Below, piece by piece: positions 1 through 13,513 of a stretch of 25,868 bases of DNA. Where the stretch lies: contig SEYY01007011.1 in NCBI GenBank assembly GCA_009176605.1, positions 1 to 25,868 of the forward strand, given 5' to 3'. The position numbers and the translations under genes are program-made. Position 1 is the stretch's first letter. Every line of letters starts with the position of its first letter. A model generated the notes under the pieces. That model was not told where the DNA came from, did not search any database, and was given only the letters and a program-made list of their open reading frames with translations. The stretch is from Armadillidium nasatum (lineage: Eukaryota > Arthropoda > Malacostraca > Isopoda > Armadillidiidae).

Positions 1-27
1 GGACTTAGTCCTACCTGGGGAAGGTGA

Positions 28-190
<163 letters not shown>

Positions 191-284
191 AAAAATTATC
201 CCAAATTTTGCTTAAATTTTAATTTATAAAGAGCAGAAAACTACTTCAAATTTCTAAAGTAAAAAAAATATATCGTTGGTTCCA

Positions 285-415
285 TACTGAGGATAAAATA
301 TCGATATATCGATATATATTTTTGAAAAAAGTCTATGGAAAATATCATCGATATTTTTCGATACTATCGTAAAAAAATACTTATATCGATATAAATCGAA
401 ACTCTTTCGTCATCC
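285..415. repeat. ATCGAT-rich patch, possible hAT-like element end
   Basis: The core word ATCGAT or ATCGATAT recurs at least five times (TATCGATATATCGATATAT, CATCGATATTTTTCGATACT, TATATCGATATAAATCG) and stops before TTTCGTCATCCCAATTCCC. Arrays of a short word just inside a terminus are typical of hAT-like elements, but I could not pair two termini or find a target duplication. Confidence 0.35.
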
Positions 416-1072
416 CAATTCCCTAGTTTGGTTTACCGCCTTAAAATTTTTTTTGATATAGATCTGTGAGGCTCAATTTATAAGCTTTTTTTATTTTTTT
501 TTTTTTAAAAAAAATACATAGGTGTCGTTCTAGTAATTTATTAATATATTATTCATATATAATTGTGAAGTATTTGCCCTCCATTGTATTATACAAACAT
601 TTGTAGATAAAAATTCAGTTTCTTGCGCCTATGTAGTGTTGGAATTTTTAGGATGTGTTCTACACGTGGTAGTTATGAATATAAACATGACTTTTGTATT
701 TTCTGCATGCAACTTAACAACTACCACACCAAATATTCTTAGCCATAAAGTAAAAAGCCTATCAAGATTGACCCATTCACATTAATATTAGTCATGATGT
801 ATGATGCTCAAACCTGTTTTAAATATTGCAGATGTCACTCACCTTCCTGCAACTAATTCAAAATCAATAATTCTATTGCTTAATTAATTATTATTTTTTT
901 TTATTGGAGCCAGTGCTGGGAATAGCATCAAAAATGATTCTTGGAGTTGGAAACAAGTTACAAGGATAGGCAAAGAAATTGAGAACATTTTCCATAGAAA
1001 AAAGGGTGAATGTGCCTTTTCAGGGAATATTTTTAATATATCGAAAATACCAAGACTAATTGATTAGAAATA
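416..1072. other. AT-rich intergenic DNA, nothing recognised
   Basis: No reading frame, repeat copy or RNA gene that I can support. Homopolymer T and A runs are present (for example around 487-515 and 890-905). Confidence 0.5.
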
Positions 1073-1903
1073 ATTTTTTTTCAGTAAATTGAGCCCTGGA
1101 AAATAATTTTGTAAACTAAAAATACTAAAAAGTTTTTAAAAATAAGTAATTACGATTATTCAACATTATACTATTTCAATAGTGTTTGACTTCGCATTAC
1201 CAGGTTATTGCATCAGTTTGGAAGAAATTTAGGAAATTTTATAATTTGGAGCTAAAAAAGTTTTTTTTATATATATTACCATCACTTACGAAAAAAGCCC
1301 TATTTAAGGAGAGGGTGTTAAATAAAGCAAATAAATAAATTGAAACTACCAAGGTGAATTATTTTAAAATAAATAATCCATATTTAAATTTTTTCTTTTA
1401 AGTATTGAAAGACCCAGCATTTGCTAGGTTAGGCCTATTTGCTACCCATTAGGTATACTTTTACTCTTTAAGTTCAGGTTAGGTTAAGTCAAACTAATTT
1501 GTGATCCAACAAACAAGTTCATTAACTTAACCTGAACTTAATAGGTAAAAGTATGCCTAACAGCCAGCAAGTTGGCTTAACCTAGTTAATGCTGGTTTTT
1601 CTTATTAATATAAAATAATTAAAATATATAAATAAATTAAACAAATTATTTGAATTTATATAATTCAGTTTATTTCATAATATTTTGTAGTTTAGTAAAT
1701 AATAATACTAAAAAAATTTTACTTTTTTTAGTTCTGAAATAGCTAAAAAATTTCTTAAATTTCCTCTCTGCCACTGACTCAACAACCTGGTACTGCAAGC
1801 CAAATGATAATATGCTATTGAAATCCTACAATGTGTTGTTCAATTCTCATATTTATTACTTTATTAATTAATTTTGGTTTTGTATTTAGAGTACAAAATC
1901 ATT

Positions 1904-1941
<38 letters not shown>
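1073..1941. mobile_element. Palindromic fold-back repeat, copy 1
   Basis: The two halves are imperfect reverse complements. The core pairs CCAGCAT...CTAGGTTAGGCC (from 1413) with ...AACCTAGTTAATGCTGG (to 1595), including GGTATACTTTTAC against GTAAAAGTATGCC. The outer arms pair ATTACCAGGTTATTGCATCAG (from 1196) with the complement of CTGACTCAACAACCTGGTAC (from 1774). A related copy lies at about 8085-8830. No protein is encoded and the edges are approximate; the right end merges with a ~32-bp A run. Probably a non-autonomous DNA transposon (MITE or foldback). Confidence 0.65.
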
Positions 1942-1944
<3 letters not shown>

Positions 1945-2690
1945 ATTTTAAATCAGTTCATCTTCATAGTTTTGATACATTAATAATAAAAAAATATTCC
2001 TTTGAAAAACAAATTTACCAAAGGAAGATACCTTTGATGGGAGATTGATTCATATAATTCAAAATTTTGTCTGCTGATGATGTAGACGTAAGTTCTCTGT
2101 AATTAGAATATTGTGGTCTCACCAGGGGTCGTGCAAATGAGAAAAAAAGAAGTCCTGCTATTTGGATATGAGAAAGTATTTTTTCAGCAATTGGATGGTT
2201 AGTTTTTGGAATGATTATTACAGGATATTGTTGATACTAACTCTTTCAATCTTTAAGAAAAAGTTAGTTCAATACGTGGATGATCTTGGCATATGGTTAA
2301 CTCAGATTTTGGGGGCTATGTATCTTTGTTTTGATATTCCTTTGAGGTATTGGTGACTTTGCATATTAGCATGTTTGTTTATAATTTAGTTTAAGAAGTC
2401 TAAACTTTCAATATTGAATTTTTGCTATTAATATATCAACATTATTGATTTATTGATTATATTATTCCTTGAAAAATAATTAATTAACTTTAGTTGGAAT
2501 GTAAGGTTTGTAGAAGGAAGATAGTTTAATGGTTTTCTTAATTTTTAATGTTCATTTGCTGGTTAATGTTTTCTGTATTTTAAAGTATTATGTACTATAA
2601 AACATCAAAAAACTTCTTATTTATAAGTACTAGGAAATTAAGAAATGAATTTTCATTTTATTAGTGCAAAATTTGGTTTATATTTCTAGT
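1942..2690. other. AT-rich DNA, nothing recognised
   Basis: A 64-codon plus-strand frame at 2162-2356 (containing QYVDDLGIWL) is open but shows no family signature beyond a chance YVDD, and flanking frames do not extend it into a reverse transcriptase. I do not annotate it as a gene. Confidence 0.4.
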
Positions 2691-2935
2691 TTTTCTATGC
2701 AAGACAAGCACTGTCTCTTTCCTGAATGGCAAGAGAGCAAGTACCACTGAACCATGGGTTTTGAGATGAAAATGATTTAGTTAAAGATAGAATGAATCTT
2801 CTCATCCCTTTGGAAATTACTGCACCTATCTTTTCAGTTGACACAGAAGCATCCTCCAGGTCAAAACAGGATTCATTCTAAGAGTAGTTATCAAAGAACC
2901 GATGCAGTGCCCCCCAATTAGCCTGATTAATGTGC
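2691..2935 (-). mobile_element. LINE fragment: endonuclease/RT linker (jockey/CR1-like), out of order
   Basis: Reading the minus strand from ~2935 down gives [14 protein letters not shown], a stop, then NESCFDLEDASVSTEKIGAV, ISKGMRRFI and NPWFSGTCSLAIQERDSA. W..L..FF, GM..FI and the NPWF...C..A block are typical of the segment between endonuclease and reverse transcriptase in jockey/CR1-like LINE ORF2 proteins of crustaceans and insects. It sits downstream of the RT fragment at 3090-3551 although it should come upstream, so it is a separate copy or a rearranged piece. It contains stop codons and is dead. Confidence 0.6.
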
Positions 2936-2960
2936 CAGGAAGAAAGTATGCTATCAAATA

Positions 2961-3551
<591 letters not shown>

Positions 3552-5319
3552 TAGAACCGACTGGGGCCCCAGCCCGGGCCAATCCTGGCCATTTTTACTG
3601 ACCCCAGCCCGGCTAAAAATCGGGGAAAACCGGGGTTTGCCGGCCGGGGTTAAAATGGCAAATTATACAATTTTTTTTTTTTTTTATTTCAGGATTCTGC
3701 CGAAACTTTCAGTGTATATAGATTTTTTACCGGTAAAAAAGTCCATTTCTAGCGTTTTGAGTCTGTTACATTAAAAAATTTTTTTTTTTTTTGTTTTGTG
3801 GAAGTTTTACCTTTTTCAATTGAATGGTGGGCCAAACCACTATTTGGAATGAGCTGAAAGTTAGACTATTTATTCAAATTCTATGGGCTACAAAAGCTTT
3901 TAAAGACTTTTGCTTTCAAGTTAAGAAAATGTTTTAGCCAAAAACTGACCAACTATAGGAAAAAAAATTTTTAAAAAAAAAAAAAAAAAAAAAAATCCAC
4001 CTTTTCAGACAAAATTTTTTTTAAAAAAATACAACTAAACATTTCCTATTTTTGGTGTATAGAGGAGGGTGGGCTACAAATTCCTCTATGTACTTTATTC
4101 GATGACATTCGTTGGTTTTGAGATATAGCCTTCAAAAAGGTCCATTTTTGGCCAAATTTCAAAATTCCCAAAGTTTGAGAGGCTATATCTTGCTTCAAAC
4201 AAGGTATTTAAAAATGCACTAAATAAAAATTGTTGCCCTGTTCCTCTTCTAAACAATATTACAAATAAAAAAAAAATAGAGTAAAAAAAAAAAAATTTTT
4301 TTAAATAATTTTTTCTCCAGAAGGGTACGATTTTTGCAAATTTTTTTTTTCAAGTTTTATATAACTTTTTTTTCTAGACGTGATATCAAAAATTTTCCCA
4401 CCAATGCAAGAAATTGGGGCAAAGGTATTCAGTTAAATTTTCAGCTCATGTGGACCAGTGGTTTGACCCAGTTATTCATTTTTTCAACTTTGGGTCCAAA
4501 TAAGTTTCAAACCGTTATAGACTCAAAAAAATGCTCGAAATCAACTCAGAACTTCGTGAAAAAATCACATATTTTGAAAATTTCAGCTCAATCAGTCAAA
4601 TAATAAAAAAAAAATTTTAAACAAATATAAGAAAATTAAGATTTTTTTCATTTCTGTTTTCTTTTGACCGCTCCTTTTCTGCTAGTGAATGTTCATCTTT
4701 GTGTTTTGATTTTAGATACTCCAAAAAGATTTGGTTGAAATTTTTTTTACTTGTAGCACCCGGAGGTTCTCTTCTAATTTTCTGACTGCAGATGTTACAT
4801 TTAGCTATTTCGAGCCTATCCTGAAACATTGTAAAGTATTACTGCAGAAGCTGATCTTTTAGCCATATTGACTGAAAGTATAAAACAAAATAATAATTTT
4901 TTAAATAATGCAGCTAAATGATACAAGTTTGATACATGGCAATAAATAACAATGATATGTATAAATACAGTTTAAATTAAATAATTTTATATCTTACAAT
5001 TTTTCAAACTTTACCTTTGGGTCTTACCTAGGTAAACGTGTTAAATCACTATTAGGAATTAGAATAATTTTTTTTTTAATTTTTGTACTTTTTTAAACTT
5101 TAAATATACAAAACTGTAATTTTCTGATTTTTTTAGAGAAAATGATATAATCATTAATTTAAGTGAATGTTGGCCTTTTCTACTCCTTCCTTACAATTAA
5201 ATGAACCTTATATCTAATTTTCTTAACTAAAATTTCAGTGCTTTTGACCTCTTTACAAATTTTAGGAAACCCCGGCCATAACCCGGCCCCGGCCAAATTC
5301 CAGCCCCGGTCGGTTCCTA
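3552..5319. mobile_element. hAT-like DNA transposon, copy 1 (non-autonomous, 1768 bp)
   Basis: The left end TAGAACCGACTGGGGC pairs inverted with the right end GCCCCGGTCGGTTCCTA (one base gap, one mismatch). Perfect 8-bp target duplications flank it. CCGG/CCCCGG-rich arrays lie just inside both ends, and the interior is AT-rich with long A and T runs. The minus frame at 4617-4829 retains a BED-type zinc-finger remnant. No DDE/hAT dimerisation domain is visible, so the element cannot move itself. A second copy is at 13514-15331. Confidence 0.85.
4617..4829 (-). pseudogene. BED zinc-finger remnant of a hAT transposase
   Basis: A 70-codon frame on the minus strand. CNIC near residue 12 and LKSKHKDEH near residue 39 give the C-x2-C...H-x3-H spacing of a BED finger, the N-terminal DNA-binding module of hAT transposases. 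The rest of the enzyme is absent. The second element copy has the same stretch (14542-14754) but has lost the cysteine half to a frameshift. Confidence 0.6.
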
Positions 5320-5327
5320 GTTGAGTG
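5320..5327. repeat. Target site duplication, right (GTTGAGTG)
   Basis: Exact copy of 3544-3551 immediately after the right terminus CGGTTCCTA. Removing the element and one copy of the duplication reconnects the LINE reverse transcriptase frame. Confidence 0.9.
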
Positions 5328-5940
5328 AGCTACGTTTCCCAAGAAGGGAAGGTTAAAATAGAAAGACAAAGATGAAATAGTTTACCAAGTCAGAGTGCAA
5401 GCTTGGAAGCTCAGGAGGGATACCATCAGAACTGTACGCCTTCTTAGTGTTAAGCTCAGAGTGAGCAGAAATGATAGCCTTTAGAAAAAAATTACAATTT
5501 TAAGCATAAATGAGATGGAGGGGGTTGAAGGAGTAGGAACAGTATGGAATTATCTAAGGTTGAATTAGAGACAAAAGTTTGAATAAAGAGTTCATCTTTA
5601 GAGGAAGTCAAAACAGCAGTTGTACCTTCAAAAGATACTAGAGGGAGGGAAAGAAGAAGAAAATCCAGAAATATTTGTATTTACAATGGAAAAGGAGTTT
5701 TTGGTCTTATGGAGAATAGATTTCCCATGATTCTGAGATGAAATATTAGTTGTATGAGTTTCTGGAGTTTGAAGATTACAGTTATCCCTGCAGGAAGCTT
5801 CCTTGCAGTTTATAGCAGAGTTTGTGAGGTATTGTAGAAGGGAAACAATATGGAATGCATGCCTTCATGCCAGAGAGAATCACCTCATTTATACACCTTG
5901 CACATTCAGATGGACTTCTCCAATGGGGGTGAAGGGGAAT
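5328..5940 (-). mobile_element. LINE linker and first half of reverse transcriptase (jockey/CR1-like relic)
   Basis: Minus-strand reading from ~5940 down: EVILSGMKACIP, FPSTIPHK, then QNHGKSILHKTKNSFSI, FVSNSTLDNS, AIISAHSELNTKKAYSSDGI with PPEL after it, and HSDL. SNSTLD, the KA.SSDGIPPEL block and GM..IP are characteristic of the linker and RT domain 1 of crustacean/insect jockey-like LINEs. Several stops and shifts are present. It continues at 3551 across the hAT insertion. Confidence 0.75.
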
Positions 5941-6454
5941 AATTAACCAATTGCACAGGGTAAAACTAACACAGGGCTAACTGTCAGTTTTAAAAATAAT
6001 AACTAACAATTATTGCACGAAAGACTATGTCTATCCATCCTAGTTATGTTCATTCTGCATAGTCATGCATAGATAAAGTAACTAACAGGGTAAAACTAAC
6101 CATTTATTTAAAAATGACTTCCATACTGCTTTTATTAATATAAATGAGTAATATTATTATTATTATAGACTATCTAAAACAAAATTTTCCGAAAAAAAAA
6201 AAATAAAACATTGAAATATTTAACAAAAATTGAAGACATGTGTAGGAGAAAATTTTATTCAAAATTTTCAGCACATTCCCTCTGTCAGAATGACTTGATA
6301 ATTGACCTGTAGATTGTTAAATCATTGATATTCATTTTGTTATAATTGAATTTTTTGTCTGATGCCCAAAAAGTTGCATGGCCATCAATACTTATAATCA
6401 GAAAAATTAAAAATTTGTTTTGCCAAAAGCAATCCAAAGTTCACGAAATTTTCA
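5941..6454. other. AT-rich DNA with a 15-bp direct repeat, otherwise nothing recognised
   Basis: CAGGGTAAAACTAAC occurs at 5956-5970 and 6086-6100. No coding potential or terminal repeats seen. Confidence 0.5.
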
Positions 6455-6578
6455 GAGGGTGTATAGTTGGACGAATTACACATTTTATTTTGTTGCTGTA
6501 CATGGGAATTTATTTATTTTTTTAATTTCTAAATAAAATGTATATAACATGCCCAACTATACAACTTCTGAATTTTTA
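6455..6578. repeat. Short fold-back repeat (hairpin family, copy 1)
   Basis: TTCAGAGGGTGTATAGTTGG (from 6450) is the inverted partner of CCCAACTATACAACTTCTGAA (to ~6576), with ACATTTTATTTTG against AAAATGT inside. A relative lies at 8878-9070 (AGAGGTTGTACAG / TTGTACAACCTCT), so this is a small dispersed palindromic family. Confidence 0.55.
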
Positions 6579-6606
6579 AATGTTAAAATTTTTATTTTTT
6601 TTATAT

Positions 6607-6614
6607 ATATATTT
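6607..6614. repeat. Target site duplication, left (ATATATTT)
   Basis: ATATATTT precedes the terminus CAGGGTTGG at 6615 and recurs exactly at 7860-7867. The low complexity lowers its weight slightly, but both edges agree with the terminal inverted repeats. Confidence 0.8.
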
Positions 6615-7859
<1,245 letters not shown>

Positions 7860-7867
7860 ATATATTT
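7860..7867. repeat. Target site duplication, right (ATATATTT)
   Basis: Exact partner of 6607-6614, directly after CCAACCCTG. Confidence 0.8.
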
Positions 7868-7868
7868 A

Positions 7869-7945
7869 CAACCATTTTGTTGCTGTGTGGGAAAAATTTC
7901 AAATTTGTTTTTTTTCCCATGCTCAGCAACAAAAATGGTTGTGAA
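7869..7945. repeat. Short hairpin
   Basis: CAACCATTTTGTTGCTGTG pairs with the complement of CAGCAACAAAAATGGTTG, with GGGAAAAA against TTTTTTCCC within. It probably belongs to the same small fold-back family as 8938-9005. Confidence 0.6.
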
Positions 7946-8084
7946 ACAAAAAAAAATCTTTCTGAACAAAAAATATGTATCTCACCCATGTATATGTATC
8001 TCTGTTAAAAGTTTTGATAATAGTATTGTATGGTGATATTTTTTTTCTTAATATAATGAAACTGAACATGAATTGGTCTGAAAT

Positions 8085-8830
8085 ATATATTTTTTTTTAA
8101 TGTAAATTGAGCTGCGGAAAACTATTTTGTACTCTAAATACACTAAAAAATAATTAATTAAAAAGTAGTAATATGTACGATCATTTAACAACACACTGTA
8201 CATCTTCAGTGGCGTATTATCATTTGGGTTGCGCATCAGCACCAAAGGGGAAATTTAAGAAATTTTATGCTATTTCAGAACCTAAAAAAGATTTGAAATT
8301 TTTTTTTTTTTTTATTTTTTTTTAAATATACAAATATGCTAAACTACAAACAAATTATGAAATGAAATGAATTACATAAATAGAAGTTATGAAAATATAT
8401 TTTTTTTATTTACATATTTCAATTGTAACATTAACAGCAAACACCCAGTGTTCTCTAGGTTAGGCCTATTAGCTAGACATTATGCATACTTTTACCCTTT
8501 AAGTCCAGGTCAGTTTAAGTCAAACTAATTTAACAACCTAACCTGGATGTAATGGATAAAAGTATGCTTACCGCTCAGAAAATAGGCCTAACCTAATGAA
8601 TGCTGGGCCTTTCAGCATGTAATTGTGTAAAAAAAAAATGTATAAACAATTGAATATGCCTAATTTACTTTTTCATATTTTGTCTTTGTAGTTTCAATAT
8701 ATTAAAAAATTTTTTTTTGTTTTTCTTTTTGAAGCTCTGAAAGCTATAAAATTTCTTAAATTTTCTCTCTGATGCTGATGCGACAACCTGGGAGTGTGAA
8801 GCCAAACATAATTGAAGATGTACAAAATTT
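8085..8830. mobile_element. Palindromic fold-back repeat, copy 2
   Basis: Diverged relative of 1073-1941. Left arm: ATGTAAATTGAGCTGCGGAA, ACATCTTCAG and GGGAAATTTAAGAAATTTTA. Core: CTAGGTTAGGCCTATTAGCT (from 8455) and GCATACTTTTACCCTTTAAG, inverted against AAAAGTATGCTTACC and AATAGGCCTAACCTAATGAA to 8606. Right arm: AAATTTCTTAAATTTTCTCT and GACAACCTGGGAGTGTGAAG. Edges are approximate and no coding capacity was seen. Confidence 0.6.
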
Positions 8831-8877
8831 TCCCATGCATAGAAATAAAATAGTTGGGTGTAAAAATTAAGTTTTTT

Positions 8878-9072
8878 TTAGAGGTTGTACAGTTAGGCAA
8901 GATACTTTTTTTATTTAGAAATTTTTTTTTGTATACCCAACAATTTCGCTGCTGTGCACAGGAAAAAATTTTTCAAAAATTTTCCCTGTACACAGCACCA
9001 TTATGATAAGGGTTTACAAAATATAAATAAAAAATGTGTGTTTCACCCAATTGTACAACCTCTGAAAATTTT
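8878..9072. repeat. Short fold-back repeat (hairpin family, copy 2)
   Basis: AGAGGTTGTACAGTTAGGC (from 8879) is inverted against CCAATTGTACAACCTCTG (to ~9064). In the middle, GCTGTGCACAGGAAAAAATT pairs with AATTTTCCCTGTACACAGC (8953-8997), giving a strong local hairpin. Confidence 0.6.
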
Positions 9073-10086
<1,014 letters not shown>

Positions 10087-10284
10087 TCTAAGAAAATGAT
10101 CTTTCTCCTTGTTTTAGAACTTAAAAATTTTATTTCAATATAAGAAAGAACAATGGATGTCATTTTGATTATATATTATCACACAGGAAACCAATTATCG
10201 TTTTGTGTGCTCTTTGGAATTTAGAATAATAGACCATACTTTTTTGAGGAACAAGAAGGTATGATAATAGTTACATTTTATCGC

Positions 10285-10612
10285 TATGTAGAACCAATGC
10301 ACATGCAGCAAGGACATCTATGGAAGTTTTGAGATAAATGCTTCAATGATACTGCTTTTCACTATGTTGACATCCCATGGCTGGCTTGCTCACCAGATCT
10401 TTCTTCTGTGATTTCTTCCTATGGGGGATACCATAAGGTGGAAGTCTTTAAAGATAAAACACAAACAACTGACCAGCTAAAAAATGCTATTCATCATAAA
10501 ATAGTAGCTTGAGGTATGACTAAATGAGTGCAGCATTACTACAGGGTCAGACTTGAGGATACTGTAGCTCAAGAGGGAAGAGAGAAAACATTAGATGATT
10601 ATAATCTTTAAA
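10285..10612 (+). pseudogene. Tc1/mariner-superfamily transposase relic (C-terminal half)
   Basis: Plus-strand translation, with shifts and stops, gives NAHAARTSMEVLR (like QDNA..H.A..). At 10373 it gives PWLACSPDLSS then CDFFLWG (the PW...SPDLSP.DFFLWG block around the last catalytic Asp). These are followed by KVEVFKDKTQTTDQLKNAIH and VQHYYRVRLEDTVAQEG up to a TAA. The order and spacing match the C-terminal half of mariner-like transposases. At least two frameshifts and several stops show it is dead. Terminal inverted repeats were not found. Confidence 0.7.
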
Positions 10613-11114
10613 ATAAAGTGATGGCAATTTGAAAATGAAATAACTACCATTGTTCTCATAGTGAAATAATATTCTCAGTATTATCTATGTTCCTTTTTTT
10701 ACATTTCAAAATTAAGAGATCATTATGCTAGACCCTGTAAATAAGATTGTCATCTGACTTCTCTTTTTGTACTTATAAAATATATATTTTATATACGAAC
10801 ATATAAAAATTGGTTTCTCCATTTTTACTTTTAATTCTTAATTATTAAGTGGAAATCTATATTGAACTATCTTAAACTATAACACAAAATGTCAGATTTT
10901 TTAGTTATTTATGTGAATATTTTTTAATAAGCCAATGTACATTATAAAATGCTGGAACTTTTATTTTTTATCTTGTAGATTTTAAATTCTGACATAATTT
11001 TTTACAGGTTTCAGTTTGTCTGTTTTAAGCTCGTAAATTGTGCAGTTGTTAATTTTTATCATTTAACAATCAACAGTTTTCATTTACATGCATAATTAAA
11101 AATGTATTATCCTG
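10613..11114. other. AT-rich DNA upstream of the first detected exon
   Basis: A start exon or promoter for the fusion gene might be expected here. I see acceptor-like TTTTTTACAG near 11007 and ATTTAACAATCAACAG ending near 11076, but in the BTB frame a TAA at 11097 rules out a single exon spanning this stretch into the coding part. No convincing start exon found. Confidence 0.4.
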
Positions 11115-11207
11115 GATGAAAATGGCTCACCAAGTAGTAGCTGCAGTGAGCGTGCAGACGAACATGAAGACTTATTTCGCACTAAAGTTCAAGCTCTTTG
11201 GCAAGAG
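11115..11207 (+). CDS. BTB-transposase fusion gene, most upstream coding exon found (5' boundary unknown)
   Basis: The frame reads ...SERADEHEDLFRTKVQ then ALWQE up to a good donor, CAAGAG|GTATGT, with gt at 11208. It ends on a codon boundary (phase 0), and the next exon (16257) also starts in phase 0. Joined, ALWQE|GCFIDVTLAC supplies the residues that normally precede the first strand of an arthropod BTB domain (pattern F..K...L...G.FVDVTLAC). Only this frame continues into the BTB frame. There is no in-frame ATG, and a TAA lies upstream at 11097-11099, so the true exon start is either an acceptor between about 11134 and 11157 (weak pyrimidine tracts) or a missing start exon. A different frame opens with ATG at 11117 but cannot join the BTB frame. 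The exon is supported by the donor, the phase and the BTB continuity; its left edge is a guess. Confidence 0.55.
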
Positions 11208-11502
11208 GTATGTAACAGTTTTTATCAAACTAATTTTACTTACTAAAATAAAAATATGAAACTATTTCATATAAAATACAAAGCATCATGAAAATGTGTA
11301 TATCCTGCTAAACCTACGTTAGAATTATTCTAAATAGAATGTGATAAAACATATAATACCCAATTATATGTTAATACTTATAATTATGTAGATGTTGTAT
11401 AATAATTCTGGAGTGGAAATTCAGTTTTAAACTCTTGTTTGTCATTTTTGTACAAAATGGAGAGTATAAAAATTTTCAGATACACAGTTGGTAACATTTA
11501 CT

Positions 11503-11524
11503 TACATTATTATTATTATTATTA

Positions 11525-11555
<31 letters not shown>

Positions 11556-11638
11556 TACATTATTATAACTACCACCACCACCTCTACTACTACTGCTGCT
11601 ACTACTACTATTATTACTACCACCACTACTACCACCAC

Positions 11639-11690
<52 letters not shown>

Positions 11691-11716
11691 CACCACCACC
11701 ACCACCACCACCACCA

Positions 11717-11806
<90 letters not shown>

Positions 11807-11900
11807 ACTACTACTACTTACTACTACTTCAACTAACACTATGATTACTACTACCACAACTACTTACTATATCTATTACCACCACTTACTACTACCACTA
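11503..11900. repeat. Compound trinucleotide satellite (ATT/ACT/ACC)n
   Basis: ATT repeats pass into ACC, ACT and GCT-containing triplets and then a long (ACT)n block, ~400 bp, in intron 1 of the fusion gene. The Tyr/Thr/His frame and the Val/Ser/Gly frame on the other strand are repeat translations, not genes. Confidence 0.9.
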
Positions 11901-12066
11901 TTATCTTATTGCTTGTCTTTAAGCTCTTGTTTTAATTCAAATTTTGTTTTTGTAATTATAATAATAAATTACAACAGCAACAAAAAACAATAAATTAAAA
12001 CATCTACAAACTAATAATGTTTTTCAGTCATATTAAGCAAAATGTCAACTGTAGGAGTATATGTAT

Positions 12067-12330
12067 TAGTGATGGATCGGATGTCATATTTTCCAATTTG
12101 CGGATGCGGATGCGGATGCGGATGTTGAATTTTGGAGAAGTGTGGATGCGGATGCGGATGCGGATGTTGATTTTTCGAAAGTGCGGATGCGGATGTTGAA
12201 TTTTCGAAAGTGCGGATGCGGATGCGGATTTTGAATTTTCGAAAAGTCGGATGCGGATGTTAATTTTGACGAGGATGCGGACGCGGATGCGGATGTTAAT
12301 TTTGATGAGGATGCGGATGCGGATGTTAAT
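12067..12330. mobile_element. hAT-like MITE with GCGGAT arrays, copy A (right end lost)
   Basis: It starts TAGTGATGGATCGGATGTC and continues with blocks of 2-4 GCGGAT hexamers separated by spacers like GTTGAATTTTCGAAAGT. The start matches copy B at 15465 almost base for base. The right terminus is missing: the copy runs straight into the (TA)n tail of the adjoining LINE. It encodes nothing; the Arg/Met frames are repeat translations. Confidence 0.7.
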
Positions 12331-13500
<1,170 letters not shown>

Positions 13501-13513
13501 TCGCATATATATA

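Noticed and set aside
1425-1500. AGGTTAGGTTAAG words resembling arthropod TTAGG telomere repeats
   Set aside because: Only one or two units, explained by the palindromic core of the repeat element.
2162-2356. Plus-strand frame with YVDD, like a reverse transcriptase active site
   Set aside because: No RT motifs before or after it in any frame; a four-residue match is expected by chance.
11117-11207. ATG-initiated frame MKMAHQVVAA at the first exon
   Set aside because: It is in a different frame from the BTB exon and would hit a stop right after splicing to 16257.
11439-11993. 184-codon Tyr/Thr/His-rich frame and its Val/Ser/Gly antisense partner
   Set aside because: Pure translation of the ATT/ACT/ACC triplet satellite inside intron 1.
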